Shown here piece after piece: positions 29,800 to 37,865 of a stretch of DNA of 64,000 bases; position 1 is the first letter of the stretch, and each line of letters opens with the position of its first letter. Under the pieces are notes generated by a model. The model was not told the origin of the DNA, did not search any database, and worked only from the letters and a program-made list of their open reading frames with translations. Made by a program: the position numbers and the translations under genes. The stretch covers positions 2,170,001 to 2,234,000 of the forward strand of contig NZ_CP108414.1 in NCBI RefSeq assembly GCF_035978755.1, given 5' to 3'. Source of the DNA: Streptomyces sp. NBC_01298. Lineage in GTDB: Bacteria > Actinomycetota > Actinomycetes > Streptomycetales > Streptomycetaceae.

Positions 29800-31329
29800 A
29801 TGGCAGACGACTACCTCGTACGCATCGGCAAGCTCATCCGTGACGCCCGGCAGCACCGGGGCTGGACACAGAGTCAGCTCGCGGACGCCCTCGGCACCAG
29901 CCAGAGCGCCGTGAACCGGATCGAGCGCGGCAACCAGAACATCAGCCTTGAGATGATCGCGCGCATCGGGGAAGCCCTCGACAGCGAAATCGTCTCCCTG
30001 GGCTACGCCGGTCCGATGCACCTGCGCGTGGTCGGCGGTCGCCGCCTGTCCGGCGCGATCGACGTCAAGACGAGCAAGAACGCGTGCGTGGCCCTGCTGT
30101 GCGCCTCGCTGCTCAACAAGGGCCGTACGGTCCTGCGCCGGGTCGCCCGCATCGAGGAGGTCTACCGCCTCCTGGAGGTCCTGAACTCCATCGGCGTCCG
30201 CACCCGCTGGATCAACGACGGCGTCGACCTGGAACTCGTACCGCCGGCCCGCCTCGACATGGACGCGATGGACGCGGACGCGGCCCGCCGCACCCGCAGC
30301 ATCATCATGTTCCTGGGCCCCCTGCTCCACCGGATGGACCACTTCAAGCTGCCGTACGCCGGCGGCTGCGACCTCGGCACCCGCACCATCGAGCCGCACA
30401 TGATCGCCCTGCGCCGCTTCGGCCTGGACATCACCGCGACCGAGGGCATCTACCACGCCCAGGTCGAGTCCGGGATCTCCCCGGACCGCCCGATCGTGCT
30501 GACCGAGCGCGGGGACACCGTCACCGAGAACGCGCTGCTGGCCGCCGCCCGGCACGACGGCACCACCGTCATCCGCAACGCCTCCTCCAACTACATGGTC
30601 CAGGACCTGTGCTTCTTCCTGGAGGCCCTCGGCGTCCGCGTGGACGGCGTGGGCACCACGACCCTCACCGTCCACGGCGTCCCGAACATCGACGTGGACG
30701 TGGACTACTCCCCCTCGGAGGACCCGGTCGAGGCGATGAGCCTGCTGGCCGCCGCCGTGGTCACGGAGTCCGAACTCACCATCCGCCGGGTGCCGATCGA
30801 GTTCATGGAGATCGAGCTCGCGGTCCTGGAGGAGATGGGCCTCGACCACGACCGCTCCCCCGAGTACACGGCCGACAACGGCCGCACCCGCCTGGTGGAC
30901 CTCACCGTCCGCCCGTCGAAGCTCGAAGCGCCGATCGACAAGATCCACCCGATGCCCTTCCCCGGGCTGAACATCGACAACGTCCCCTTCTTCGCCGCCA
31001 TCGCGGCCGTGGCCCAGGGCCAGACCCTGATCCACGACTGGGTGTACGACAACCGCGCCATCTACCTCACGGACCTCAACCGCCTCGGCGGCCGCCTCCA
31101 ACTCCTGGACCCCCACCGCGTCCTGGTCGAGGGCCCCACCCGCTGGCGCGCGGCGGAGATGATGTGCCCGCCGGCCCTGCGCCCGGCGGTGGTGGTCCTC
31201 CTGGCGATGATGGCGGCCGAGGGCACCTCGGTCCTGCGCAACGTCTACGTCATCAACCGCGGCTACGAGGAACTGGCGGAGCGCCTCAACTCGGTGGGCG
31301 CCCAGATCGAGATCTTCCGCGACATCTAG
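29800..31329 (+). CDS. XRE helix-turn-helix fused to a MurA-type enolpyruvyl transferase
   Basis: 509 residues. Residues ~8-62 form an XRE/Cro HTH (RGWTQSQLADALGTSQSAVN). The rest is an EPSP-synthase/MurA fold of normal length (~435). Catalytic landmarks persist: Lys-Asn in KTSKNA near the domain start, Cys190 in AGGCDLGTRTIEPH (the PEP/fosfomycin-binding Cys of MurA), and an Asp in LNIDNVPFF. MurA moves enolpyruvate from PEP to UDP-GlcNAc. The DNA-binding domain suggests a regulatory second MurA; from memory an orthologue sits beside aconitase in S. coelicolor. Cell role unknown. Confidence 0.88.
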   Translation: MADDYLVRIGKLIRDARQHRGWTQSQLADALGTSQSAVNRIERGNQNISLEMIARIGEALDSEIVSLGYAGPMHLRVVGGRRLSGAIDVKTSKNACVALLCASLLNKGRTVLRRVARIEEVYRLLEVLNSIGVRTRWINDGVDLELVPPARLDMDAMDADAARRTRSIIMFLGPLLHRMDHFKLPYAGGCDLGTRTIEPHMIALRRFGLDITATEGIYHAQVESGISPDRPIVLTERGDTVTENALLAAARHDGTTVIRNASSNYMVQDLCFFLEALGVRVDGVGTTTLTVHGVPNIDVDVDYSPSEDPVEAMSLLAAAVVTESELTIRRVPIEFMEIELAVLEEMGLDHDRSPEYTADNGRTRLVDLTVRPSKLEAPIDKIHPMPFPGLNIDNVPFFAAIAAVAQGQTLIHDWVYDNRAIYLTDLNRLGGRLQLLDPHRVLVEGPTRWRAAEMMCPPALRPAVVVLLAMMAAEGTSVLRNVYVINRGYEELAERLNSVGAQIEIFRDI

Positions 31330-31505
31330 GAACTAGGACGAACCCGTAAAATTCGAACCTAGCCTGATGTCCGGTCAATCCCCGGGCCGACCTGCGGAAA
31401 TATCCGTCCACGCCTTCCGGTGCCTTCCCGTCGTTTCCGACGCCTTGTGCAGCGGATGCGCAGCACAGCAATCGAACACTGAAATACCGTCAGCTAGACC
31501 CGAGC

Positions 31506-31539
31506 GCCCCCGCCACTCCTCACGGAGAGTGGTGGGGGC
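31506..31539 (+). terminator. Terminator downstream of the XRE-MurA gene
   Basis: GCCCCCGCCACTC pairs with GAGTGGTGGGGGC (one G-T pair) and is followed by TTCCTATTTT. It marks the left border of the accessory island. Confidence 0.8.
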
Positions 31540-31747
31540 TTCCTATTTTCTCCGTAAATGTCCAGACCGGAGCTCGGATTGATGTTGCTGACGACTCATT
31601 GGTCACTACTTACGGTGGTGCTACGGTGGAGCTCGCGGTCGAACATCCCGCCCCCCGCGACGGAGCCGATGTGCGGCCGCCCGGCGCCGAGCTGTCCCAC
31701 CAGGCCGGCGCTGCCAGCACAAAAGAATCCGTGCGGCCCAAATGAAA

Positions 31748-31812
31748 GAGAGGCCCGGTCTGCCCCCGAAACGGGGCGTGTACCCCGGCACGGGGTGCAG
31801 GTCGAACCTCTC
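31748..31812 (+). ncRNA. Candidate structured RNA
   Basis: GAGAGG/CCTCTC close a 65-nt unit. Inside are a CTGC/GCAG pairing and two hairpins, GCCCC-CGAAAC-GGGGC and ACCCCG-GCA-CGGGGT. The nested pairing is tidy but a single copy gives no covariation support. Confidence 0.25.
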
Positions 31813-32101
31813 AGTGGTGGCCGCCAGCCACCTCGCGTCGTTCGCCCCTGCAAGGGCTAGCGACGCTGCCCACGGATAACGCCGTGAACACCCTCAGTCT
31901 GCCGTGCCCTGTTACGGCGTGGCCAGTCGACAACCCCTTCTGGGGCGTCGAATCTGCCACACCGGCCATCGCCAGAACCGTCCCTGCGGCGGTGACCCGA
32001 TGAGCTCAGCCCGACGGACCGCAAGGCGGCCTGAGCCGGGGACGTCAACCCGCTGCTAGGCTCGGCCTAGAGTCGTCGTCCTTTGCCGGGCAACTTCTCC
32101 C

Positions 32102-32147
32102 AGCGTCCTCCGCGTACGAACCTCGCCGCGCGAGGGCGGGGGTCGCT
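32102..32147 (+). ncRNA. Structured repeat element, copy 1
   Basis: A 12-position stem (32102-32113 with 32136-32147, one T-T mismatch, one T-G) encloses GTACGAA as a 5' bulge and an inner hairpin CCTCGC/GCGAGG. It is followed by TCTTC and an ATG six bases past the stem. Copy 2 at 35122 has the same geometry. It may be a terminator-attenuator or a translation control element. Confidence 0.6.
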
Positions 32148-32152
32148 TCTTC

Positions 32153-32215
32153 ATGTCCGGGACCACCGGTATGGCCGATGCGCCCTATTTTCCGGCCCGT
32201 AGACCTGCCACATGA
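32153..32215 (+). CDS. Possible 20-residue leader peptide overlapping the next gene
   Basis: ATG at 32153, just after the structured element, opens 20 codons (MSGTTGMADAPYFPARRPAT). Its TGA overlaps the ATG of the next gene (ATGA). This suggests translational coupling from the element into the downstream gene. Confidence 0.35.
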   Translation: MSGTTGMADAPYFPARRPAT

Positions 32216-32451
32216 AGAACACACTGATGGCAGAGGTCCGGATCTTCCTCGCGGTCCCCGACGGCACCCTCACCAAAGAGAAGACGCTGGAAGCGGTACG
32301 GGAGGAGCTGGAGTGCCTCCTGAACGCCGAGCGGGACGACCCTCTGAACGTTGACTTCGGGGTGTTGGCGGACGGGGCCCACGTATATGTGACCGTCGAC
32401 AGCGCCGACGTCATGTCCCTCGCGCCGGCCGGAGTCCCCACGAACGCCTGA
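32212..32451 (+). CDS. Small hypothetical protein (79 aa)
   Basis: 79 residues, acidic, with no signal or membrane segment. A central helix is likely (TKEKTLEAVREELECLLNAE), followed by two strands (NVDFGVLADG, HVYVTVDSA). I do not recognise the family. The gene overlaps the short leader ORF by four bases and ends before a bidirectional terminator. Start at ATG 32212; a second in-frame ATG at 32227 is possible. Confidence 0.5.
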   Translation: MKNTLMAEVRIFLAVPDGTLTKEKTLEAVREELECLLNAERDDPLNVDFGVLADGAHVYVTVDSADVMSLAPAGVPTNA

Positions 32452-32470
32452 CGCCTCCGTCCACCCACAC

Positions 32471-32497
32471 GCCCCTTGGTCCGGAGGGGGCCTTTTT
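32471..32497. terminator. Convergent terminator with T-run
   Basis: GCCCC-GGGGC stem followed by TTTTT, between two convergent genes. Confidence 0.7.
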
Positions 32498-33240
32498 CAT
32501 GCCCTGCGCGCCTTGCTCTGCTCGCTGGTCCGCTTCCCGTGGCAGCCCTTGCACACCACCCGCAGCATCGCCTGCTCCCCATGGAATCCCTTCCAGGCCA
32601 CCTCCAAATCCTCATCCGCCAGCAGCCTTACCTCGTGCGGCCCACCTCGGCGACGGGGGGCCACCTCGAACTGCTCAATGCCCCCGTGCTCGGCGATGAA
32701 CGCGTCGGCCAGCTCGGCGAACGGCGGGTCCGCGTGATCGACCTCCGCGTCCTCGTGGTGGATCAGTTCCTCGGAGCAGACCTCGCACTGGGGTCGGGGT
32801 TGGCCGAACACCCGCGTCCGCTCCGCCGTTACCTGATCACCGACCGCCGCCCGCAGTGCCCCCTTCACCCGCGCATGCTGCGTCGGCGGCTTTCCGTCGA
32901 TGCACTGCATACGCTTGAGTTCCGACGGCCAACCCGTCGCGTGGACGATGTAGAACGCGGGGTAGTTCGTCCCGTAGGACAACACTGTGAAGCCCTGTAC
33001 CCGCCCCGCGAACACCTGCGCGTAGTTGGGGTGCCGTTCGAGGAGCCCGTGGAGGAACGCGATGTCCTCCGCCTCGGTCACCTCGACACCCGGCGGTTCG
33101 GCGGTCATGCAGTCGTCGTCCAGCGGTTCCTGTTCGGGTGCCTCCGGCTGCGGGTACCTCCGGCCGATCTCCTTGCAGTGCTCACCTACGGCCTTCTTGC
33201 TCGGGAAGTCCCTGTCTCCGATGGTGACGGGTATGGGCAC
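32497..33240 (-). CDS. DUF3223-like / HNH-type nuclease domain protein
   Basis: 247 residues from a GTG at 33240 with AGGAGG five bases upstream. The N-terminus (TIGDRDFPSKKAVGEH) resembles DUF3223 (DCL-like). The C-terminal half looks like an HNH-type metal site: CEVCSEEL, then HEDAEVDHADPPF, a central AW-GFH, and the closing CKGCHGKRT. The two CxxC pairs would hold structural zinc and the VDHADP His-Asp the catalytic metal. Such proteins occur often in phage and mobile DNA. The target is unknown. Confidence 0.65.
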   Translation of the reverse strand: MPIPVTIGDRDFPSKKAVGEHCKEIGRRYPQPEAPEQEPLDDDCMTAEPPGVEVTEAEDIAFLHGLLERHPNYAQVFAGRVQGFTVLSYGTNYPAFYIVHATGWPSELKRMQCIDGKPPTQHARVKGALRAAVGDQVTAERTRVFGQPRPQCEVCSEELIHHEDAEVDHADPPFAELADAFIAEHGGIEQFEVAPRRRGGPHEVRLLADEDLEVAWKGFHGEQAMLRVVCKGCHGKRTSEQSKARRA

Positions 33241-33531
33241 GCGGTCCTCCTGGGTGGGCGCGGGTATCCGACCGGGTATCCCCCTCCTGCACGCTGGCGG
33301 AACCCGGCCCGGAGGTGACCCGTGCCACGCTCTCGAACCGCCGTCCTCGCCTTGCTTCTCCCGCCGCTCGCCGGCCCCACCCCGGCCACTCTTCGGCAAA
33401 CTCTGCCCACGACCTGAGGGTGAATCAGACCTAGATTCCCCGGCTGGACCTTGAGCCGCTGTGCGGCCCCGTGAGGGTGATCGCGGCCGGATCGCCGCTC
33501 CTTGCTCGCTGGGGGCTGATACTCACTCGCT

Positions 33532-34188
33532 ATGGCAAAGAGGAAGAAGCAGCGCCCCGCCTACGACGTGGTCGTGTCCGACGTGCTGGAGATCCGTATG
33601 GACTTCGGCATGGTGTGTCTGCGGAGCCGTGACCGCAGAGGCGGAGTCGCCTGCATCGCGATCCCCGCAGAAATGCACGCGGACGTCCACCGCACCCTGC
33701 ATCAGGCGGCCGTCGAGGCCGAAGAGGACTTCTGGAAGCTGTCGGCGAAGCACTTCGGCTCGGAGGACCGGTATCCGGGCTACGAGGCGTGGCTGCTGGA
33801 TCAAGAGTGGCCAGCTCTGGCGGCTCGGGTGCCGGACCCGAGCGAGGTATTCATGATCACGCACTCCGGCCACGTGGGTCTCTTCGTCGATCCCCCGTAC
33901 GCGCCCCGGAAGACCTGCCTGGTGCTGTCGCCGGCCCAACTTCACCGCACGCGCCCCGGGCGAGCTCAGGCGGGGATGCAGGCCATGATGCAGGCTGGTG
34001 ACCCGGAAGTCCGGTCCCTAGGGCAGCGGCGGGCCGCGCTCGCGATCGGGATGATGCGTACCGCCCCCTGGCCGGGGGGCGGCGTGGGAGTCCCGGAGCC
34101 GGAGCACGCGAAGCGCTTGATGGAAGGGCTGTACGAGGGCTTTCTGCGCCGGGATGCGCAAGAGGCGCTCAACCCGCTGCCGGATTGA
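33532..34188 (+). CDS. Hypothetical protein (218 aa)
   Basis: Soluble, mixed alpha/beta, with a basic start (MAKRKKQRP) and no signal peptide. No catalytic motif that I know is visible. A mid segment EVFMITHSGHVGLFVDPPY could be a beta-rich core, and the C-terminal third is helical (QAGMQAMMQ, HAKRLMEGLYEGF). The gene is flanked by other orphan genes of the island. The 290 bp before it, shared with the divergent nuclease-like gene, would hold both promoters. Confidence 0.6.
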   Translation: MAKRKKQRPAYDVVVSDVLEIRMDFGMVCLRSRDRRGGVACIAIPAEMHADVHRTLHQAAVEAEEDFWKLSAKHFGSEDRYPGYEAWLLDQEWPALAARVPDPSEVFMITHSGHVGLFVDPPYAPRKTCLVLSPAQLHRTRPGRAQAGMQAMMQAGDPEVRSLGQRRAALAIGMMRTAPWPGGGVGVPEPEHAKRLMEGLYEGFLRRDAQEALNPLPD

Positions 34189-34354
34189 TGACTCACTTCG
34201 GGGAAAGCGCGCTTCACCAAAACCCGCCCCGGCCAGGGGCTCTCCTGTCCGATGAGGAAGTTGTGGCGCTCCGCGAGTTGAGGGGCTGCGGTTCCAATCT
34301 CTGGTCTTCCTCAAGTCGCGCTTACGCAAGCCTCGGTCGGCGCACATTGGCCGC

Positions 34355-35062
34355 ATGACAACGCCGACGTACCTCCCGCTGGGCATCTCGTGCCTGTCCC
34401 TGGTGGTCGCCACGTTCTCCGCGTGGCTCAGTCGCGCCAACGCCGTGCGTACGAGCGCGGTGAGTTGGCAGGGCGCGCACGCCACCCGGACCTTCGAAGC
34501 CCTAACCGACCTGCTGACCGCTACCTCGCCGGAAAGGGGGACCTCGGATGCTGTCGCCGAGGCCATGACGCGGGTCCGCCTCACCGCCCCCGGGCCACTG
34601 CGGGAGCTGGCCGAGCAAGTCGTGGAGGCCCGGCGGTCATTCATCAGTGCCAGGCGCAGCGTGGAGTCGAAGCAACAGAAGCCGTACTTCCGCTTGGTCG
34701 AAACCGCACGTAGCACCGCCGCTGCCGCAAGGGAGATCCTCCTGGAATCCGACGATCACGATGCCTGCCTGGCGATCGAGGCATGGAAGGCGTTGGAGAT
34801 GCTCCACTCCGAGTTGGACGAGGGGGACAATCCCCACCCGATGCCCGTGATGAAGCGCTTGAGGGCAGCCGGCTATGAAGAGGAGGCAGTGCACCGCCTG
34901 GTCTCCGCCGAGGAGCGCCGCAAGGTCCGAGGGCTCTTGGAGGATGCCGCTGACGAGTCCGCCAAGAAGCGGACCGCGTTGGAGAGTACGCGAGACAGGC
35001 TGGTGGACGCCGTCGCTGAATGGAGTCGTAAGCCACCCACCTCGCGGACCGGCATGCGCTGA
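34355..35062 (+). CDS. Hypothetical membrane-anchored helical protein (235 aa)
   Basis: One N-terminal transmembrane helix (about 6-26, LGISCLSLVVATFSAWL) followed by a long charged, mostly helical cytoplasmic or outer part with coiled-coil-like stretches (REILLESDDHD, then the last 50 residues). No Shine-Dalgarno is evident before the ATG, so it may be leaderless. Family not recognised; structured-element copy 2 starts 60 bp after the stop. Confidence 0.6.
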   Translation: MTTPTYLPLGISCLSLVVATFSAWLSRANAVRTSAVSWQGAHATRTFEALTDLLTATSPERGTSDAVAEAMTRVRLTAPGPLRELAEQVVEARRSFISARRSVESKQQKPYFRLVETARSTAAAAREILLESDDHDACLAIEAWKALEMLHSELDEGDNPHPMPVMKRLRAAGYEEEAVHRLVSAEERRKVRGLLEDAADESAKKRTALESTRDRLVDAVAEWSRKPPTSRTGMR

Positions 35063-35121
35063 CCGCGACGGACTGCCAGAGACGCGGTATCGAGTCGCCG
35101 TCCTTGCTGGGCGCGTCTCCC

Positions 35122-35164
35122 AGCGCCGTCCGCGTACGAACCTCCTCGGAGGGCGGGCGGCGCT
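35122..35164 (+). ncRNA. Structured repeat element, copy 2
   Basis: A 12-bp stem without mismatch (35122-35133 with 35153-35164) carries GTACGAA and an inner CCTC/GAGG hairpin. A preceding GCTGGG/CCCAGC hairpin lies at 35106-35123. Compared with copy 1, pair 7 is G-C instead of C-G, a compensatory change. TCTTC and an ATG at 35170 follow at exactly the same distance. Confidence 0.6.
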
Positions 35165-35169
35165 TCTTC

Positions 35170-35662
35170 ATGCCCGGAGAGACGGTCAGCGGGGAGCCTC
35201 AAGCCCGCTACGCCCCGTCAGGATGCCGCTCGCACCAACTGGGATGCGGTTCCCGCGAAAGCACTCGCAGTCGATACCACCCGTGGCGACGCCCACGTAA
35301 AGCTGTTCCTGGAAGGGCTGGGGCGGGTCCTCGATCACAACCTCACCGCTGCCGAATACCGCTTGTTCCTGTGGTTCGTCCACCGCCAAGTCCGATACTC
35401 CGGCGGCAGCATCGTCACCGGCACCAAGGAACGTCTGGCGTCCCAGACCAGCCTTAAGCGGACAACCCCGTACCGGGCCCTGGACACGCTCCCGCAGATC
35501 GACCTCATCCGGGCTGCGGACTCCGAGTCCTGGCGGATCGATCCTCGTGTGATTCACATGGGCCACACCCGCGACCGGGCCCAAGCCGTCGCCGCGTATG
35601 ACCAACTGCCCGCCCCTAAGCCGAAGACCAGCACTGCACCCAGCCGGCCCCATGCGGCCTGA
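35170..35662 (+). pseudogene. Winged-helix plasmid-replication-like protein, frameshifted near the start
   Basis: The ATG at 35170 opens one frame for a few dozen codons, but the protein-like sequence lies in the next frame from about 35200 (DAARTNWDAVPAKALAVD, then LTAAEYRLFLWFVHRQ, then GTKERLASQTSLKRTTPYRA) to the stop at 35662. One missing base near 35175-35240 explains this. The LTAAEYRLFLWF plus ASQTSLKRTTPYRAL pattern resembles winged-helix initiators of Streptomyces plasmids and integrative elements. A TTG at 35363 could start a 99-residue remnant. Confidence 0.55.
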
Positions 35663-35678
35663 CGGTCAGGAGGACTCC

Positions 35679-36036
35679 ATGCCCGACACCAACCCCACAC
35701 ACGACCCGATCGCACCGCACGTGCGCTTCGACATGAGCCCTCCGCGTACCGCGTCCTGTTCTGGATGGTCGCGCATCAGTCGGCCTACAAGAACGGCTGC
35801 GTCCTGGGCGCCATCCAGACCGAGATCGCCGACCACCTTTCGATGCCCCCGGCCACCGTGTCCCGGGTCTCGCAGAACTGCGGGACGCCGATATCCTGCG
35901 CCGCAAGCCGGGATACCGCCGGTTCTGGCTCATCAACCCCGACTACCTCATGTTCGGTCTGGCTCCGGACGTGGAGGACCCCTACCGCGAGGAGGGTCTG
36001 GCCGAGGTGATCCAGCTGCGGGCGCTGGCCGCGTGA
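35679..36036 (+). pseudogene. Second winged-helix replication-type gene with two frameshifts
   Basis: AGGAGG precedes the ATG at 35679. Three segments in successive frames make one continuous protein: HVRFDMSP, then YRVLFWMVAHQSAYKNG with MPPATVSRVSQ, then ELRDADILRRKPGYRRFW to RALAA. The joins, near 35738 and 35875, each need one base restored. The winged-helix core is like that of the previous gene, so the two are probably paralogous. Its TGA overlaps the next ATG (TGATG), so the last frame was genuinely translated. Confidence 0.65.
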
Positions 36037-36233
36037 TGGCTGGCGACCAGCAGGAGCTGGAGGAGGGCGAAGAATTCGCTCTGGTCGCCCGCGACGGCGG
36101 CCCGCCGTGCTTCGTCCCGTTGAGGCTGGACGGACCGGTGGACGAGCTGTACGACCTCACGGTGCAGGAGGCCGCCGAGCGGATGGGTGTGCCGGCGGAG
36201 CACATCCGGGGGCCCTACTCCATATACCCATAG
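36036..36233 (+). CDS. Small hypothetical protein (65 aa)
   Basis: 65 residues, strongly acidic at the start (ELEEGEEFALV), with a likely helix LTVQEAAERMGVPAEHIRG near the end, which could be a small HTH-like element. The start overlaps the stop of the winged-helix gene. Family not recognised. Confidence 0.5.
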   Translation: MAGDQQELEEGEEFALVARDGGPPCFVPLRLDGPVDELYDLTVQEAAERMGVPAEHIRGPYSIYP

Positions 36234-36961
36234 GAGTATCAGGAGTTGAGGCAATCGAGCTTTCCCCAGCCATCGCGCGCAGGGGCAACACATCACCGCC
36301 CCGCCGACATCGCTGCCGTGTGGGGCGGTGGCGCGTCCGGGCCGGGTCACTCGTCGGAGAACAGGCTCCCGGTGCTTCCGGCGCGTTCGGCGTGCGCGGC
36401 CCCTAGCGATAAGCCGTTGCGCAACACTATGCCAACGCCATTGGAATCACGGAGCGTTGCGCAGCCGGGGTGAGCTCCGCTCGGGGCTGAGCGTAGCGGG
36501 CATAACGGGTGCGTAACGGTGCGCCTTCACCTCCGCCCCGTTTTGTATGAAATATTCCCGCGTTTTTGTGCGGGATCTCCCGCCGTTTTTGTGCGGAATC
36601 CGAGTTGTTTCCGCACAGGAACCCGGTCGGAAACCGGCAGGGCGGAGGGGCCGAACGTGCGTGGGCGGGGCGTTCCGGCAGGCCAGGGGCTCGCGGGTGG
36701 CGCGGAGAGCCTGTGCGGGCTGCAAGTGTTTTTCCACCCGGCCGCCCGGCCGGTTTCTGAGGTCCAAATTTAGCAAGAAGCCGCAGGTCAGGGGCCGTGT
36801 AGCGGGTTCGCGCAGGGGGGTGCGATGGGCTACGTTCTCCCTCGCCCCGCCACCGTGGCGGGGCGGCGGTGGGGATGCTCAGCACCCCCACCGCCGGTAC
36901 TTCCTGACGGACCGATCGACTTTCCAAGGGCGGCGGCACGTCAGGGGAATACGAGGACAGG
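36234..36961. other. AT-richer non-coding stretch with iteron-like repeats
   Basis: About 730 bp without a supported gene. It holds GTTGCGCA twice (near 36418 and 36464), the 22-bp-spaced repeats at 36556-36598, an inverted half copy at 36609-36619, and two GC hairpins near 36843-36897. It looks like a replication or control region rather than coding DNA. Confidence 0.5.
36556..36619. repeat. Iteron-like direct repeats, possible replication origin
   Basis: TCCCGCGTTTTTGTGCGGGA (36556-36575) and TCCCGCCGTTTTTGTGCGGA (from 36578) recur with a 22-bp period, and TTCCGCACAGG (36609-36619) is an inverted half copy. Each unit is itself an inverted repeat around a T-run. Confidence 0.5.
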
Positions 36962-37261
36962 ATGACAGAGGTCGTAGTGCAGGGCCGGGGCGCGCCGGGC
37001 GGGCGGGGGCTCCTGGCGGAGTGGAGGGCGGCCGCCGGGCAGGCGGTGGGGATCGCCTCCGCGTCGGCCGTGATGGTGCTGGGGGTGGCCGTCATCCCCG
37101 AGGTCATGCCCGAGGAGGTAACCGGCCGCGTCCAGGTCACGGAGACCGCCACGGCACCGGGGACGGACCGTATGGCGCACCTTCCGGCCGTGGCGCTAGC
37201 CGCCGCCGTGGCGTACGCGGGGTGCGCGGTGAGGATCAGCCGGGCGCGCCGGGTGGTCTGA
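36962..37261 (+). CDS. Small membrane protein (99 aa)
   Basis: 99 residues with GAGGACAGG before the ATG. Two hydrophobic segments are seen (about 27-47, VGIASASAVMVLGVAVIP, and 74-92, LPAVALAAAVAYAGCAV) joined by a short acidic loop. Small two-helix proteins of this kind often belong to the transfer (Spd) gene sets of Streptomyces plasmids, but nothing specific is recognisable here. Confidence 0.5.
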   Translation: MTEVVVQGRGAPGGRGLLAEWRAAAGQAVGIASASAVMVLGVAVIPEVMPEEVTGRVQVTETATAPGTDRMAHLPAVALAAAVAYAGCAVRISRARRVV

Positions 37262-37272
37262 CGCTTCAACTC

Positions 37273-37308
37273 CTGCGCCCCGCCGGCATCGTGTCGGGCG
37301 GGGCGCAG
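37273..37308. terminator. Convergent terminator
   Basis: CTGCGCCCCGCC pairs perfectly with GGCGGGGCGCAG. Confidence 0.8.
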
Positions 37309-37320
37309 TCATGTCCGGCG

Positions 37321-37434
37321 TCAGTCGTCGTTCGCGAGGAGTGAGGAGCTGTCGCCGATCCTGCGCCACAGGGCGGGCCGCCACGGAAGATCGCCGGCCA
37401 GAGGCTCCTCGGTGTCGCGCAGATCGCCATCCAC
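37321..37434 (-). CDS. Possible 37-aa small protein
   Basis: GTG at 37434 with AAGGTGG nine bases upstream, 16 bp after the stop of the excisionase-like remnant. The peptide (MDGDLRDTEEPL, WRPALWRRIG, LLANDD) could be a small gene product or the remains of a longer one. Confidence 0.3.
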   Translation of the reverse strand: MDGDLRDTEEPLAGDLPWRPALWRRIGDSSSLLANDD

Positions 37435-37449
37435 GGGTTAGGCCACCTT

Positions 37450-37634
37450 CTACTCTGCCCACCACAGTTCGACCTCGGCCCAGTCATACCGCAGGTACTT
37501 CCCGATGCGCACGCCGGGCGGCCCGATCCCCGAGTGACGCCACTTGTAGAGGGTCTCGACGTCAACCTGTAGCTCTTCTGCGACCTGTTAGTCCGTGGCC
37601 CCTGTGTTGCCGTCGGCCGCTTTGCCGCCGCCAT
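37450..37634 (-). pseudogene. Broken excisionase / AlpA-like helix-turn-helix gene
   Basis: The minus strand encodes QVAEELQVDVETLYKWRHSG and a following GKYLRYDWAEVELWW, the MerR/AlpA-type HTH of excisionases with its LRY wing, ending in TAG at 37450. TAA stands in frame just before QVAEEL, where homologues usually have a Tyr or Gln. The only ATG with a GGAG site (37634) is in another frame. At least one nonsense change and one frameshift are needed. It supports an integrative-element origin for the island. Confidence 0.65.
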
Positions 37635-37865
37635 GATCGTCTCCCGGCCTCCGTCGGGTACCCCCTGACCCCACGCCGAGGACCGTAGATGCGGCTTCCG
37701 CAACTCCTCCGCGTCTACGGCCGGGACCTCCGGCCAAAGGTCGGTGTGTGTCTTCCCCACCTTCCATCCCGCGAGGGTAGGACCGCCAGCATCGGAGCGC
37801 CCGGAAGAATTCGGGGCGCCGCCGGCTTGCGGAACGTCACCCGAACTTGCCGGGCCAGTAGGGCT

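Larger units (their letters stand above)
31330..32070. other. 740-bp gap at the left edge of the island
   Basis: No supported gene. Besides the terminator it contains a compact fold at 31748-31812 (own entry) and a 38-codon GTG frame near 31625 with a weak GGTGGAG site, too thin to call. No tRNA gene or obvious attachment-site duplication was found. Confidence 0.4.

Noticed and set aside
31748..31812. tRNA gene
   Set aside because: Too short, no proper T-loop, anticodon arm or acceptor stem; at most a structured RNA.
31558..31860. 100-residue ORF in the island's left gap
   Set aside because: No ribosome site, no recognisable pattern, and it crosses the hairpin-rich stretch.
36556..36598. 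CRISPR array
   Set aside because: Only two direct copies with almost no spacer; the pattern fits iterons better.
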